A DNA stretch of 63,441 nt from Microbacteriaceae bacterium PS02068 (lineage in GTDB: Bacteria; Actinomycetota; Actinomycetes; Actinomycetales; Microbacteriaceae). The stretch is taken from assembly GCA_029959325.1 (NCBI GenBank), contig JASCPF010000012.1:1-63441 (forward strand), given 5' to 3'. The notes beneath the pieces are model-generated. The model did no database searches. It was given only the letters and a program-made list of their open reading frames with translations, and was not told where the DNA came from. This document shows positions 52,222 to 61,107 of the stretch, in pieces (the first letter of the stretch is position 1; the number at the start of each line of letters is the position of its first letter). The translations under genes were made by a program, and so were the position numbers.

Positions 52222-52226
52222 CCCAG
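52222..52226. repeat. target-site duplication, right copy (element 2)
   Basis: CCCAG directly after the terminus ending CACGACA at 52221, identical to 28933-28937. Chromosomal sequence resumes here. Confidence 0.9.
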
Positions 52227-52240
52227 AAAAAGAATCACAA

Positions 52241-52276
52241 AAAGATAACGCCGACCTCTTGCCTGCCGTTATCTTT
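52241..52276. promoter_or_regulatory. AT-rich inverted repeat beside the insertion site
   Basis: AAAGATAACG (52241-52250) and CGTTATCTTT (52267-52276) are perfect 10-bp arms with a 16-bp spacer. A second CCGTTAT follows at once. Located 15 bp from the border of the mobile block. Could be an operator, part of a small RNA, or a feature recognised by TniQ; there is no decisive evidence. Confidence 0.45.
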
Positions 52277-52361
52277 CCGTTATAGAGTGCTCGCACGGTA
52301 GTTGTTTTGCTGTGGCAGCTACCTCATGTGATTGCAGGACACTCTTGGTGCAAGGGACAAA

Positions 52362-52393
52362 AGGGCCGGTCGGAAGCCTCTCCGATCGGCCCT
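52362..52393. terminator. hairpin, probable terminator
   Basis: AGGGCCGGTCGGA (52362-52374) pairs with TCCGATCGGCCCT (52381-52393), 13 bp with one G-U pair and a 6-nt loop, 31 bp upstream of the next gene. Before the insertions this lay downstream of vapC, so it may have ended the vapBC transcript. Confidence 0.6.
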
Positions 52394-52424
52394 CACCTTT
52401 GCCCGCTGTGATGGACTGGATGCC

Positions 52425-52736
52425 ATGAGCGACACCGCCATCTCCGTGACCCTCGACGGCACTCCCGACCTGCCGAGCGCGCCGCTGCAGGCGCTCTACC
52501 GCATCACCGGGCGCTCGACCGTCGAGCTGCGCGAGGCCATCCGCGGCGCGAAGCCCGTGTACACGGCATCCCTCTTCGGCGCGGCCCACATCACGGTCGT
52601 GCCGCGCCTCGAGAAGACGATCGTCTACCTCACCGAGTCGGGTCTGCCGTTCGCGCTGACCGAGACGGTCGACGGTGTGGATGCCCCGCTCGACCTCGCC
52701 ACGCTGCGCGAGATCCTCGAGGTACCCGGCGTCTGA
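52425..52736 (+). CDS. small conserved-type hypothetical protein
   Basis: 103 residues from ATG 52425, the first start after the hairpin. PSAPLQALYRITGRSTVELREAIRGAKPVYTASLFGAAHITVVPRLEKTIVYLTESGLPFAL suggests a small alpha/beta fold resembling the C-terminal domain of ribosomal protein L7/L12. No function is assigned. It marks the right border of the chromosomal backbone next to the mobile block. Confidence 0.8.
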   Translation: MSDTAISVTLDGTPDLPSAPLQALYRITGRSTVELREAIRGAKPVYTASLFGAAHITVVPRLEKTIVYLTESGLPFALTETVDGVDAPLDLATLREILEVPGV

Positions 52737-52752
52737 CGGGTAAGACGACGGG

Positions 52753-54579
52753 TCAGACGCCGCCTCCGCCTCCGCCGCCTCCCCCGCCGCCAGCCGATCC
52801 GCCGCCGCTCGATCCTCCCGACGTCGACGACGACGAGGATGCCGCAGACGACAGCGATCCCACGCTCGACGCGAACGACGACGCGTCGAACGACCCCGTG
52901 CCGAAGTACCAGTACGGGCCGGCGGCGCCGACCTGCGTGTAGAGCACGGCCAGGTGCTTCGACCACTCCTTCTCTTGGCCGAAAACGACGGCGTAGGGCA
53001 GCAGCTTCTCGTAGAGGTCGAGCATCTGGCGCGGGTCGTTCACGTCGACTCCCACCCGCTCGGCCCCCGACGGCGACTGCAGCATGCGGATGCGGTCGGC
53101 CTCGGCCCACGCGATGAACGACTCGAGCCCGCGCAGGTGGTCGCGGGTCTCGGCCCCGAGAGCCGTCAGCGGCCGCCGCGAGACGAGCCCGATCACGACC
53201 ACCAGCAGCACGAACGACACGGCGATGACGATGAACGGGACGACCTCTTGCACGCCCTGCCCGATCGCCGAGGTGCCGAGCACGAACGCCAGCGCGACCG
53301 CGGCGAACCCGAGCAGGACCGGCCACAGTCGCGTGCCGCCGGGCACGGTGCGGCGCATCCCCCGCGCGGTGAGCTCTTTGTCGGCGGCGGAGAGGATCTT
53401 CTGCGCGACCGACGAGAACCGCGTGTCCTGCGTGCCGAACTCGTACTGCTCGCCGGGCTGTCCTGCGGGGAAAAGCCCCTGCAGCAGCATGCGCCCGTCG
53501 CCGTCGGCGCGCGACGGGTCGATGAGCTCGGCGATGAGCTTCGCTTTGCCGGTCCAGCCGCGCGGACCTTCGAGGATGCGGATCGAGCCGACGACCGCCT
53601 GCTCGAGCACCTCGGCGGGAATCGCCTTGTCCTTCTTGCCGAGCAGCACGGCGCTCTCGAGCGCATCGACCGTCGTGGGCGGCGTGTACTCGGCGATGAT
53701 CGTCGGGCGCCCGGGTTCATCGGCCAGGGCACGTCGTCGCGCGCGCACCGCCAGACCCGTGGCACCGACGGCTCCGAGGCCGGCGACCGCCTGCAGCCAC
53801 CCGAACGGCGACGCGAGATACCCCGAGTCGAACAGGGTGAACGTGCCGGGCGCGAAGCCGACCGCCATCGTGAGCGTCTGGTACGGAGCGAGCTCCGTGG
53901 CGGTCGCCGTGATGACCGCGCCGCCGCTCTCGTCGTCGCGGGTGATGGCGGAGCAGGCATCCGTCGCGTCTTGATACCCCTGGTAGCACGCCATGTCACC
54001 GGTGAGCTTCTCTGCGAGGTCGGGCGCAAGATGCAGCCGCGCGGTCACCTCGGCGAACGGCTGCGGCCACGCGACACCGTTGACGTCCCAGTTGAACTCG
54101 AGCCCGGTGTCGGGAAAGTTCCAGGTCACGTTCTCGAGCGTGTACGTGATGACGTACGTCTGACGCCCGTGCACGTAGCCGTCTGCGCGAGAGACCACCG
54201 AGAACGTGTCGTCGACGTCTTCGACCTCGGCCTCGCGCGGGCTGCCGTTCTGATCGGTGATCGACACGAGCTGTGCCCGCACGGGCTGGCCGTTGTAGGT
54301 GGCGGGCACTTGACGCCGGATGCCCCGGTTCTGATCCGTCGCGGGGAAGACCGCGACGATCGTCTCGACGACGCGCAGCCGGCTCGTGCCGTCGTCGGCG
54401 CGCGTGAGCGTGTAGTCGGCGTCGAACGAGTCGAATGTGAAGTCGTCGACGTCGCTCGGCAGGGCCGTCAGGCTCGCGGTGCTCGCCAGATGCGACGCCG
54501 CCGCCCCGGTCAGGGTGAGCGCCCCGAAGACCAGTGCGACGAGAGCGACCATGATCGCCGGAACACGGCTTCGGCTCAT
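52753..54579 (-). CDS. DUF2207 family membrane protein
   Basis: 608 residues from ATG 54579. Signal or anchor helix at residues 9-30, an extracytoplasmic beta-rich DUF2207 domain with RVVETIVAVFPATDQNRGIRRQVP and YVITYTLENVTWNF, a first helix near residue 265, a cytosolic part, two close helices (LWPVLLGFAAVALAFVLGTSAI, VVPFIVIAVSFVLLVVVIGLV) and a C-terminal Ser tract ending in about ten glycines. Widespread in actinobacteria, function unknown. Confidence 0.9.
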   Translation of the reverse strand: MSRSRVPAIMVALVALVFGALTLTGAAASHLASTASLTALPSDVDDFTFDSFDADYTLTRADDGTSRLRVVETIVAVFPATDQNRGIRRQVPATYNGQPVRAQLVSITDQNGSPREAEVEDVDDTFSVVSRADGYVHGRQTYVITYTLENVTWNFPDTGLEFNWDVNGVAWPQPFAEVTARLHLAPDLAEKLTGDMACYQGYQDATDACSAITRDDESGGAVITATATELAPYQTLTMAVGFAPGTFTLFDSGYLASPFGWLQAVAGLGAVGATGLAVRARRRALADEPGRPTIIAEYTPPTTVDALESAVLLGKKDKAIPAEVLEQAVVGSIRILEGPRGWTGKAKLIAELIDPSRADGDGRMLLQGLFPAGQPGEQYEFGTQDTRFSSVAQKILSAADKELTARGMRRTVPGGTRLWPVLLGFAAVALAFVLGTSAIGQGVQEVVPFIVIAVSFVLLVVVIGLVSRRPLTALGAETRDHLRGLESFIAWAEADRIRMLQSPSGAERVGVDVNDPRQMLDLYEKLLPYAVVFGQEKEWSKHLAVLYTQVGAAGPYWYFGTGSFDASSFASSVGSLSSAASSSSSTSGGSSGGGSAGGGGGGGGGGGV

Positions 54580-54681
54580 GCCACCCACCCTATTCGGCGT
54601 CCCACTGAGCCACCACTGCGCCGTCAGGGCGCCACCCCCGCGCGCGTCCGGCCCTGATCAGCGCGGGCTACAGTGGACGCC

Positions 54682-55110
54682 ATGACCGATCGCCGCCTCG
54701 CTATCGCCGCGTGGGAGAGCCTGTTCCGCGCGCAGCACGAGGTGCTGAGCGAGATCAGCGGCGATTTCTGCGAAGACGGCCTGACACAGGCCGAATACGA
54801 CGTGCTGTTGACGGTGACTCGCGGCGAGGATCATGCAGCACGCCTGCGCGATGTGACCTCGCACATGCTGATCAGCCAGCCGAGCGTCTCACGCCTGGTC
54901 GACCGCATGGTCGCGCGGGGGCTGCTCGCGAAGTGCACCGACCCGCAAGACGGCCGCGGCGCGATCGTCCGCGCGACCGACGCCGGCCTCACGGCATTCC
55001 GCCGCGTCGCGACCGTGCACGGCCGGTCGATCGCCGAGCGTATGTCCGTGCTCAGCGACGCCGAGCTCGCCGAGCTGGAGGCGCTCACCGCGAAGCTCCG
55101 CGGCGCCTGA
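54682..55110 (+). CDS. MarR-family transcriptional regulator
   Basis: 142 residues. LTQAEYDVLLTVTRGEDHAARLRDVTSHMLISQPSVSRLVDRMVARGLLAKCTDPQDGRGAIVRATDAG is the MarR winged helix with the DxRG wing motif (DGRG). Dimerisation helices flank it. Divergent from the DUF2207 gene, 102 bp apart, and convergent with DUF4287. The ligand is unknown. Confidence 0.92.
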   Translation: MTDRRLAIAAWESLFRAQHEVLSEISGDFCEDGLTQAEYDVLLTVTRGEDHAARLRDVTSHMLISQPSVSRLVDRMVARGLLAKCTDPQDGRGAIVRATDAGLTAFRRVATVHGRSIAERMSVLSDAELAELEALTAKLRGA

Positions 55111-55161
55111 TCTCACGCCGGCGCGGAGGCGCGCCGACGTCTGCCGCGTCGGCGGGCGTGC

Positions 55162-55455
55162 TCAGACGTTCGTCGGCTTGGATGCCTTGCCGTCGAGCCA
55201 CAGCTCATCCGACGCATCACCGTGCGTCGTGCCCGTGCCGACGTGCTTCGCGGAGATCTTCGGGCCCTTCGTGATCACGTGAACGAGCGCCATCGCGTGT
55301 CCGCGGCCGAGGCCGTAGTCCTCTCCCAGCCAGGTGATGATCTCGCCCGCTTTCGTGCCCGGCCCGAAGCCCTTCTCGGTCGCCTTGGCCACGAATTCGC
55401 GCGGGGTGAGGCCGGTCTTGTCTTCGATGTTGTCGAGGTACGCCTGGAAGGACAT
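55162..55455 (-). CDS. DUF4287 domain protein
   Basis: 97 residues from ATG 55455. MSFQAYLDNIEDKTGLTPREFVAKATEKGF, GTKAGEIITWLGEDYGLGRGHAMALVHVI is the DUF4287 signature: a small helical domain of unknown role common in actinobacteria. A longer reading frame upstream lacks a plausible start. Confidence 0.9.
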   Translation of the reverse strand: MSFQAYLDNIEDKTGLTPREFVAKATEKGFGPGTKAGEIITWLGEDYGLGRGHAMALVHVITKGPKISAKHVGTGTTHGDASDELWLDGKASKPTNV

Positions 55456-55498
55456 GCCGCTCAGCGTAGCCCGGCGGCGCCCGACCTCGCAGCGCGGG

Positions 55499-57073
55499 TC
55501 AGCACTCGATGACATTGACGGCGAGGCCGCCCTCGCTCGTCTCTTTGTATTTGTGCGACATGTCGATGCCCGTCTGGCGCATGGTCTCGACGACGGCGTC
55601 GAGCGACACGAAGTGCTCGCCGTCGCCGCGCAGTGCGAGCCGCGCGGCGGTCACCGCGGTCGAGGCGGCGATCGCGTTGCGCTCGATGCACGGAATCTGC
55701 ACGAGACCGCCGACGGGGTCGCACGTGAGGCCGAGGTGATGCTCCATGGCGATCTCGGCGGCGTTCTCGATCTGGCGGTTGGTGCCGCCCATCACCGCGG
55801 TGAGGCCGCCGGCCGCCATTGCGCACGCCGAGCCGACCTCGGCCTGGCATCCCCCCTCAGCCCCCGAGATCGACGCGTTCGCCTTGAAGAGCGACCCGAG
55901 CGCCGTCGCGGTGAGGAGATACCGCCGGATGCCCCGCCGCCGATTCGCCTCCGCAACGTCGGCCCCCGCGCCCGTCCCGGCCCCCGAGCCACCCTCGGTC
56001 CCCGAGCCCGTCCCGGCCCCCGAGCCGCCCTCGGTCCCCGAGCTTGTCGAGGGGTCGTCCCCGACCCCGGAAGCCCCGTGCAACCCGAGCAACGCCGAAC
56101 CGACCAGTTCGCCGTAGGGCGTCACGGCCGTCGACGAGCCCAGGCCCGAGTCGGCGAGGAACCGCCACCAGTACATCCCGACAGCGGGGACGATCCCGGC
56201 GGCGCCGTTGGTCGGCGCAGTCACGACGCGCCCGCCGGCGGCGTTCTCTTCGTTCACGGCGAGCGCGAACGTGCCGAGCCATTCGCCGGGCAGCTCGCGC
56301 CCGCCGCCGGCCTCGGCCTGTTCCAGCTGCTCGCGGATGACCCCCGCGCGGCGCTTGACCTTGAGCATGCCGGGCAAGACTCCGCCCGAGTGCAGCCCCG
56401 CGTCGACGCAGGACGACATGGCATCCCAGATCGCATCGAGCCCCGCGGCGACGTCCGCCTCGCTGCGGCGCGCCTCTTCATTGCGGCGCGCGGCCTCGGC
56501 GATCGTGAGCCCCTGCTCGTCGCAGAGCTCCAGCAGTTCGGCCGCCGTCGAGAACTGCAGCGGGAAGGGGTGCGCGGCCACCTCGTGCGAGGCATCCGCA
56601 CCCTCGCGGCGGATGAAACCGCCGCCGATCGAATAGTAGGTCTCGGCGGCGAGCGGGGCGCCGATGGCATCCCACGCCTGCAGCGTCATGGCGTTGGGGT
56701 GCCCGGGCAGCCGCGTCCGCGGCGCGAAGGCGATGTCGGTCTTGGCGAACGGCACGGGGTGCGACCCGTCGAGCAGCAGCGCGGCGCCGTCGGCCCACGA
56801 CGTCCAGGCCGAGCGCACGGCGCCCGGGTCGACGGTCTCGGGCTCGAGCCCGGCGAGGCCCGCGACGACGGCATCGGGCGTGCCGTGGCCGATGCCCGTC
56901 GCACCGAGCGAGCCGTAGAGCACGCCACTCACGCGGGCGACGGCGCCCAGCGCCCCCGACGCGCGCAGCCGCGCGGCGAAGTCACGTGCCGCCCGCATGG
57001 GGCCGACCGTATGGGAACTCGAGGGTCCTACTCCGATGGAGAACAACTCGAACGCCGAGACGTATGCGCTCAC
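55499..57073 (-). CDS. sdaA: L-serine ammonia-lyase (iron-sulfur type) with repeat insertion
   Basis: 524 residues from GTG 57073, longer than the usual 450-470. The beta-subunit domain starts VSAFELFSIGVGPSSSHTVGPMRAARDFA. The alpha part has the cluster cysteines in EGGCQAEVGSACAMAAGG and GLTCDPVGGLVQIPCIERN. Converts L-serine to pyruvate and ammonia in the cytosol. Between TPYGELVGSALLGLHGASG and RRGIRRYLLTATALGSLFKANASISG lies an inserted Ser/Gly/Glu/Thr-rich stretch of about 40 residues encoded by a 36-bp tandem repeat. Confidence 0.93.
   Translation of the reverse strand: MSAYVSAFELFSIGVGPSSSHTVGPMRAARDFAARLRASGALGAVARVSGVLYGSLGATGIGHGTPDAVVAGLAGLEPETVDPGAVRSAWTSWADGAALLLDGSHPVPFAKTDIAFAPRTRLPGHPNAMTLQAWDAIGAPLAAETYYSIGGGFIRREGADASHEVAAHPFPLQFSTAAELLELCDEQGLTIAEAARRNEEARRSEADVAAGLDAIWDAMSSCVDAGLHSGGVLPGMLKVKRRAGVIREQLEQAEAGGGRELPGEWLGTFALAVNEENAAGGRVVTAPTNGAAGIVPAVGMYWWRFLADSGLGSSTAVTPYGELVGSALLGLHGASGVGDDPSTSSGTEGGSGAGTGSGTEGGSGAGTGAGADVAEANRRRGIRRYLLTATALGSLFKANASISGAEGGCQAEVGSACAMAAGGLTAVMGGTNRQIENAAEIAMEHHLGLTCDPVGGLVQIPCIERNAIAASTAVTAARLALRGDGEHFVSLDAVVETMRQTGIDMSHKYKETSEGGLAVNVIEC
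55971..56042. repeat. 36-bp tandem repeat inside sdaA
   Basis: Units 55971-56006 and 56007-56042 (beginning CCCGTCCCGGCCCCCGAGCC) differ at one base. They are followed by CTTGTCGAGGGG, which with CCCCGAG resembles the dispersed CTCGACAAGCTCGGGG palindromes common in Microbacteriaceae genomes (from memory). Translated as TEGGSGAGTGSG units. Confidence 0.85.
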
Positions 57074-57143
57074 GACCCGAGCTTATGCGAGATGAGTCGT
57101 AGGCTGGACGGCAGGCCTGGATGCCTGCAGGGAGAGGACCCCG

Positions 57144-59066
57144 ATGACCGCGCTCACCTCGTTGGACGTCGACCGCGCGGCGGCACTCGCAGCGGCAGAG
57201 GCCGCGGGCCGGCTCGATGACGCGTTCCTCGCCCGCTTCGACGCGCAGTTCCCCCGCCTGCACGGGCTGTTCTCGCGGCTGTACGGCGACCGCGCCGATG
57301 GGCAGGAGCAGCTCGCCGAGACGATCGCCGTGGCATCCACCTCATGGAACACGCGACCGCTCGACCTCAAGGTCCGCGACGCGCAGCGCCTCGCCGACCC
57401 CGCGTGGTTCCAGTCCGAGCGCATGCTCGGCGGCGTATGTTACGTCGATCGGTACGCGGGCAACCTCGCCGGCATCCGCGATCAGATCCCGTACTTCCGC
57501 GAGCTGGGCCTCACCTACCTGCACCTCATGCCGCTGTTCGACGCCCCCGAGGGCGAGAACGACGGCGGCTATGCCGTGTCGAGCTATCGGCGCGTGAATC
57601 CGAGTCTCGGCACGATGGCCCAGCTGTCGGAACTGGCGGCTGACCTGCGCGCGTCGGGCATTTCGCTGGTGCTCGACTTCATCTTCAACCACACCAGCAA
57701 CGAGCACGAGTGGGCGCAGAAGGCCGTCGCGGGCGACCCTGAGTTCGAGGACTACTACCTGATCTTCCCCGACCGCGAGATGCCGGATGCCTACGAGCGC
57801 ACGACGCGCGAGATCTTCCCCGACGACCATCGCGGCTCGTTCGTGCAGCTGGCCTCGGTCGATGGGGCACCCGGCCGCTGGATCTGGTCGACGTTCTACC
57901 ACTACCAGTGGGACCTCAACTACGCGAACCCTGCGGTGTTCCGCGCGATGGCCGGCGAGATGCTGTTCCTCGCGAACCAGGGCGTCGAGGTGCTGCGGAT
58001 GGACGCAGTCGCCTTCATCTGGAAGCGCCTCGGCACGGCGTGCGAGTCGCTGCCCGAGGCGCATATGCTGCTGCAGGCATTCAACGCGGTTCTCGCGATG
58101 GCGGCGCCCGGCATGATCTTCAAGTCCGAGGCGATCGTGCATCCCGACGAAGTCGTCGAGTACGTCTCGCTCGAAGAGTGCCAGATCTCCTACAACCCGC
58201 TGCAGATGGCGCTGACGTGGGAGGCGCTCGCCACCCGCGACGCGCGGCTGCTGCAGGATGCCTTGGAGCACCGCCACGCGCTGCCGCCCGGCACCGCCTG
58301 GGTCAACTACGTGCGTTCGCACGACGACATCGGGTGGACGTTCGCCGACGAGGATGCCGCGGCGCTCGGCATCAACGCGTACGAGCATCGGCGGTTCCTG
58401 AACCGGTTCTACACCGGTCGGTTTGAGGGCACGTTCGCGCGCGGCGTCGCATTCCAGGAGAACCCGGCGACGGGCGACGCACGCGTCGCAGGCACGACGG
58501 CGTCGCTCGCCGGCGTCGAGGCGGGCGACCCCGGCGGCGAGGATCGCATCGTGCTGGCGCATGCGCTGGCGCTGTCGAGCGGAGGCATCCCGCTGCTGTA
58601 CCTCGGTGATGAGGTCGCGCAGCTGAACGACTACTCCTACGAGGACGATCCGGCGCGCCGCGGCGACAGTCGCTGGGTGCATCGCGGCAACCGCGCCCGC
58701 GACCAGTACGCGCGGCGCGACGACGTCGAGACGATCGCGGGGCGGGTGTTCCGCCGCCTGACGAAGCTGATCACGGTGCGTCAGTCGACCCCCGAGTTCG
58801 CGGGTGGCGAGTTGATCGGCTTCCGCACGGGGCATCCGTCGGTCGCGGGGTTCCAGCGCGTGGGCGAGGACGCGACGATCCTCGTGCTGCTGAACGTCGG
58901 CGATGAAGAGGTGACGGTCGACCCGCTGACGCTGTCGGGGTTCGAGGGCGAGGCCTTCGACCTCATGCACGACCGCGAGATCGACCTGCGCGAGGGGCTC
59001 ACCCTGCCGCAGCACGGGTTCGTGTGGCTGCGCGTGAACCCGCTCGGACGTTCTGTGCGGACCTGA
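57144..59066 (+). CDS. amylosucrase (GH13)
   Basis: 640 residues, the normal length. An all-helical N-terminal domain (1-90) precedes the TIM barrel with YLHLMPLFDAPEGENDGGYAVSSYR, LVLDFIFNHTSNEHEWAQ, the nucleophile Asp287 (EVLRMDAVAF), acid/base Glu329 (MIFKSEAIVH) and Asp394 (YVRSHDDIGWTF). These are one residue off the Neisseria polysaccharea amylosucrase catalytic triad. It splits sucrose and transfers glucose to alpha-1,4-glucan. An intracellular product is likely since no signal peptide is present. Separate transcription unit. Confidence 0.92.
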   Translation: MTALTSLDVDRAAALAAAEAAGRLDDAFLARFDAQFPRLHGLFSRLYGDRADGQEQLAETIAVASTSWNTRPLDLKVRDAQRLADPAWFQSERMLGGVCYVDRYAGNLAGIRDQIPYFRELGLTYLHLMPLFDAPEGENDGGYAVSSYRRVNPSLGTMAQLSELAADLRASGISLVLDFIFNHTSNEHEWAQKAVAGDPEFEDYYLIFPDREMPDAYERTTREIFPDDHRGSFVQLASVDGAPGRWIWSTFYHYQWDLNYANPAVFRAMAGEMLFLANQGVEVLRMDAVAFIWKRLGTACESLPEAHMLLQAFNAVLAMAAPGMIFKSEAIVHPDEVVEYVSLEECQISYNPLQMALTWEALATRDARLLQDALEHRHALPPGTAWVNYVRSHDDIGWTFADEDAAALGINAYEHRRFLNRFYTGRFEGTFARGVAFQENPATGDARVAGTTASLAGVEAGDPGGEDRIVLAHALALSSGGIPLLYLGDEVAQLNDYSYEDDPARRGDSRWVHRGNRARDQYARRDDVETIAGRVFRRLTKLITVRQSTPEFAGGELIGFRTGHPSVAGFQRVGEDATILVLLNVGDEEVTVDPLTLSGFEGEAFDLMHDREIDLREGLTLPQHGFVWLRVNPLGRSVRT

Positions 59067-59189
59067 CCGGGCGCGAGGTGCTTCGTCCGGTCGGGCGGCG
59101 GTTGCTTGCCGATGGGCTGGTCGGACGTATTGAATGGCGCTGAGCGTCGCACGGCGCCGTCCCGCCACGTCAGACAGGAAGTGATACCC

Positions 59190-60659
59190 GTGGGAACCAC
59201 CGTCTTCGAAAGACGCGTGCCCTCGGCATCCGTCATCGACCACAGCCTCACTGCCACGCGCGAGGGGGTGTTCTGGATCGATGACCTTCCGGCGTCGCTC
59301 CGTCCCGACCGCGCGCCCCTGCGCGGAACGGTGCGCACCGACCTCGTGGTCGTCGGCGCCGGGTACACGGGTCTGTGGACGGCTCTGCTCGCGAAGGTGC
59401 GCGATCCGCACCGGCGCGTCGTCGTGGTCGAGGCGCAGCGGGTGGGGTGGGCGGCCTCTGGCCGCAACGGCGGGTTCTGCGAGGCGAGCCTGACGCACGG
59501 GCGCGAGAACGGCCTCGCGCGCTGGCCGACGGAGATCGAGACGCTCGAGCGGCTCGGGATGCAGAATCTCGACGAGATCGAGGCCGACGTCGCGACCTTC
59601 GGGCTCGACGCGCAGTTCGAGCGGACGGGCCAGCTGGCGCCCGCGATCGAGGAGCACCAGCTCGCGTGGCTCGACGACTGGCGCGCCGAGGCGGCGGCTC
59701 TGGGCGAGACCGGGGCCGACGAGCTCGAGTATCTCGATGAGGCATCCGTGCGGGCGGCGGTGAACTCGCCGACGTATCTCGCCGGCATCTGGGAGAAGCG
59801 CAACTGCGCGCTCGTGCACCCGGCGCGGCTCGCGGCCGAGCTCGCGCGCGTCTGCGAGGAGCGCGGGGTCGAGATCTTCGAGCGGTCCCACGTGACGGCG
59901 TTGACCTCGGCCGGCGGGGGCGGCGCGGGCGGTGGCGGCGTGACGGTCGTGACCGACGGCGGGCGGGTCGAGGCCGAGCAGGCCGTGCTCGCGACGAACG
60001 TGTTCCCGTCGCTGCTGAAGCGCAATCGCCTGATGACGGTGCCGGTGTACGACTACGTGATGATGACCGAGCCGCTGAGCGCCGAGCAGTGGGCCGAGAT
60101 CGGGTGGCAGAGTCGTCAGGGCGTGGGCGACATGGCGAACCAGTTCCACTACTACCGTCCGACGCAGGACGGCCGGATCCTGTTCGGCGGCTACGACGCG
60201 CTGTATCACTACGGTCGGCGGGTGGATCCGCGCTACGAGCACCGCCCCGATGTGTGGCGCAAGCTCGCGAGCCACTTCTTCACGACGTTCCCGCAGCTCG
60301 AGGGGCTGAAGTTCTCGCACCACTGGTCGGGGCCGATCGACACGTCGACGCAGTTCACCGCGTTCTTCGGCACGGCGCGGGGCGGCCGCGTCGCGTACGC
60401 GGCGGGGTTCACCGGCTTGGGGGTGGGCTCGACCCGATTCGCCGGGCAGGTGATGCTCGATCTCCTGGCCGGAGCCGACACCGAGCGGACGCGCCTCGAG
60501 ATGGTGCGGAAGCGCCCGCTGCCGTTCCCGCCCGAGCCCGCCGCCGCGGTGGGGATCAACATGACGCGCTGGTCGCTCGACCGCGCCGACCACAACGAGG
60601 GCAAGCGCAACCTGCTGCTGAAGACCCTCGACTCGCTGGGATTGGGGTTCGACTCATGA
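59190..60659 (+). CDS. FAD-dependent oxidoreductase (DAO / gamma-glutamylputrescine oxidase type)
   Basis: 489 residues from GTG 59190 with AGGAAG upstream; the longer frame from 59106 lacks support. LVVVGAGYTGLWTALLAKV is the FAD motif near residue 50, ASGRNGGFCEASLTHG the second flavin contact, and AAGFTGLGVGSTRFAGQVMLDLL the C-terminal FAD motif. Substrates are probably amines or amino acids. A Gly-rich insertion SAGGGGAGGGG lies at about residue 245. Translationally coupled to the cupin gene (ATGA). Confidence 0.88.
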   Translation: MGTTVFERRVPSASVIDHSLTATREGVFWIDDLPASLRPDRAPLRGTVRTDLVVVGAGYTGLWTALLAKVRDPHRRVVVVEAQRVGWAASGRNGGFCEASLTHGRENGLARWPTEIETLERLGMQNLDEIEADVATFGLDAQFERTGQLAPAIEEHQLAWLDDWRAEAAALGETGADELEYLDEASVRAAVNSPTYLAGIWEKRNCALVHPARLAAELARVCEERGVEIFERSHVTALTSAGGGGAGGGGVTVVTDGGRVEAEQAVLATNVFPSLLKRNRLMTVPVYDYVMMTEPLSAEQWAEIGWQSRQGVGDMANQFHYYRPTQDGRILFGGYDALYHYGRRVDPRYEHRPDVWRKLASHFFTTFPQLEGLKFSHHWSGPIDTSTQFTAFFGTARGGRVAYAAGFTGLGVGSTRFAGQVMLDLLAGADTERTRLEMVRKRPLPFPPEPAAAVGINMTRWSLDRADHNEGKRNLLLKTLDSLGLGFDS

Positions 60660-61087
60660 CCGCCGCTGCCTCTGACGGGTGGAACGACGAGGTGGATGCC
60701 AGGGCGGATGCCGACCTGGATGCCTGGGGCGATGCCGACCTGGATGGCGGCGAGCTCGACGCCGGCGCCGTGGTCTCGGCGCTGACGGTCGAGGTGCCCC
60801 TCACCCCGGTGCCTGCGGCGCAGGTGGTCGACGGCGCACCCTCGACGGGCTCGGTCGACCTCGATGAGGACATGGGTCTCGGCGTCTGGGAGATGACGCC
60901 CGGCACCATGCGCGACACCGAGGTGTCGGAGGTTTTCGTCGTCGTGGCGGGTTCGGCGACAGTCGACTTCGTGTCGCCGGCGCTGCCCTCGATCGAGCTG
61001 TCGCCCGGTGCGATCGTTCGCCTGGAGGCGGGCATGCAGACGGTGTGGACCGTGCGCGAGACTCTTCGCAAGGTCTATCTCGCCTAG
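60656..61087 (+). CDS. cupin-like protein (DUF861 type)
   Basis: 143 residues. An acidic N-terminal 45 residues with repeated ADADLDAWGDADLDGGELD, then a single cupin barrel: GVWEMTPGTMRDTEVSEVFVVVAGSATVDF and LSPGAIVRLEAGMQTVWTVRETLRKVYL (Trp-Thr-Val end typical of ethanolamine-utilisation-like cupins). Functional partner of the flavoprotein, whose stop it overlaps. Confidence 0.85.
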   Translation: MTAAASDGWNDEVDARADADLDAWGDADLDGGELDAGAVVSALTVEVPLTPVPAAQVVDGAPSTGSVDLDEDMGLGVWEMTPGTMRDTEVSEVFVVVAGSATVDFVSPALPSIELSPGAIVRLEAGMQTVWTVRETLRKVYLA

Positions 61088-61107
61088 GAACCGCCGCCCC
61101 GTCGGGT

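Noticed and set aside
52227..52424. tRNA, SRP RNA or tmRNA gene as attachment site
   Set aside because: No cloverleaf, SRP core motif or tmRNA end could be recognised; only an inverted repeat and a terminator-like hairpin are visible.
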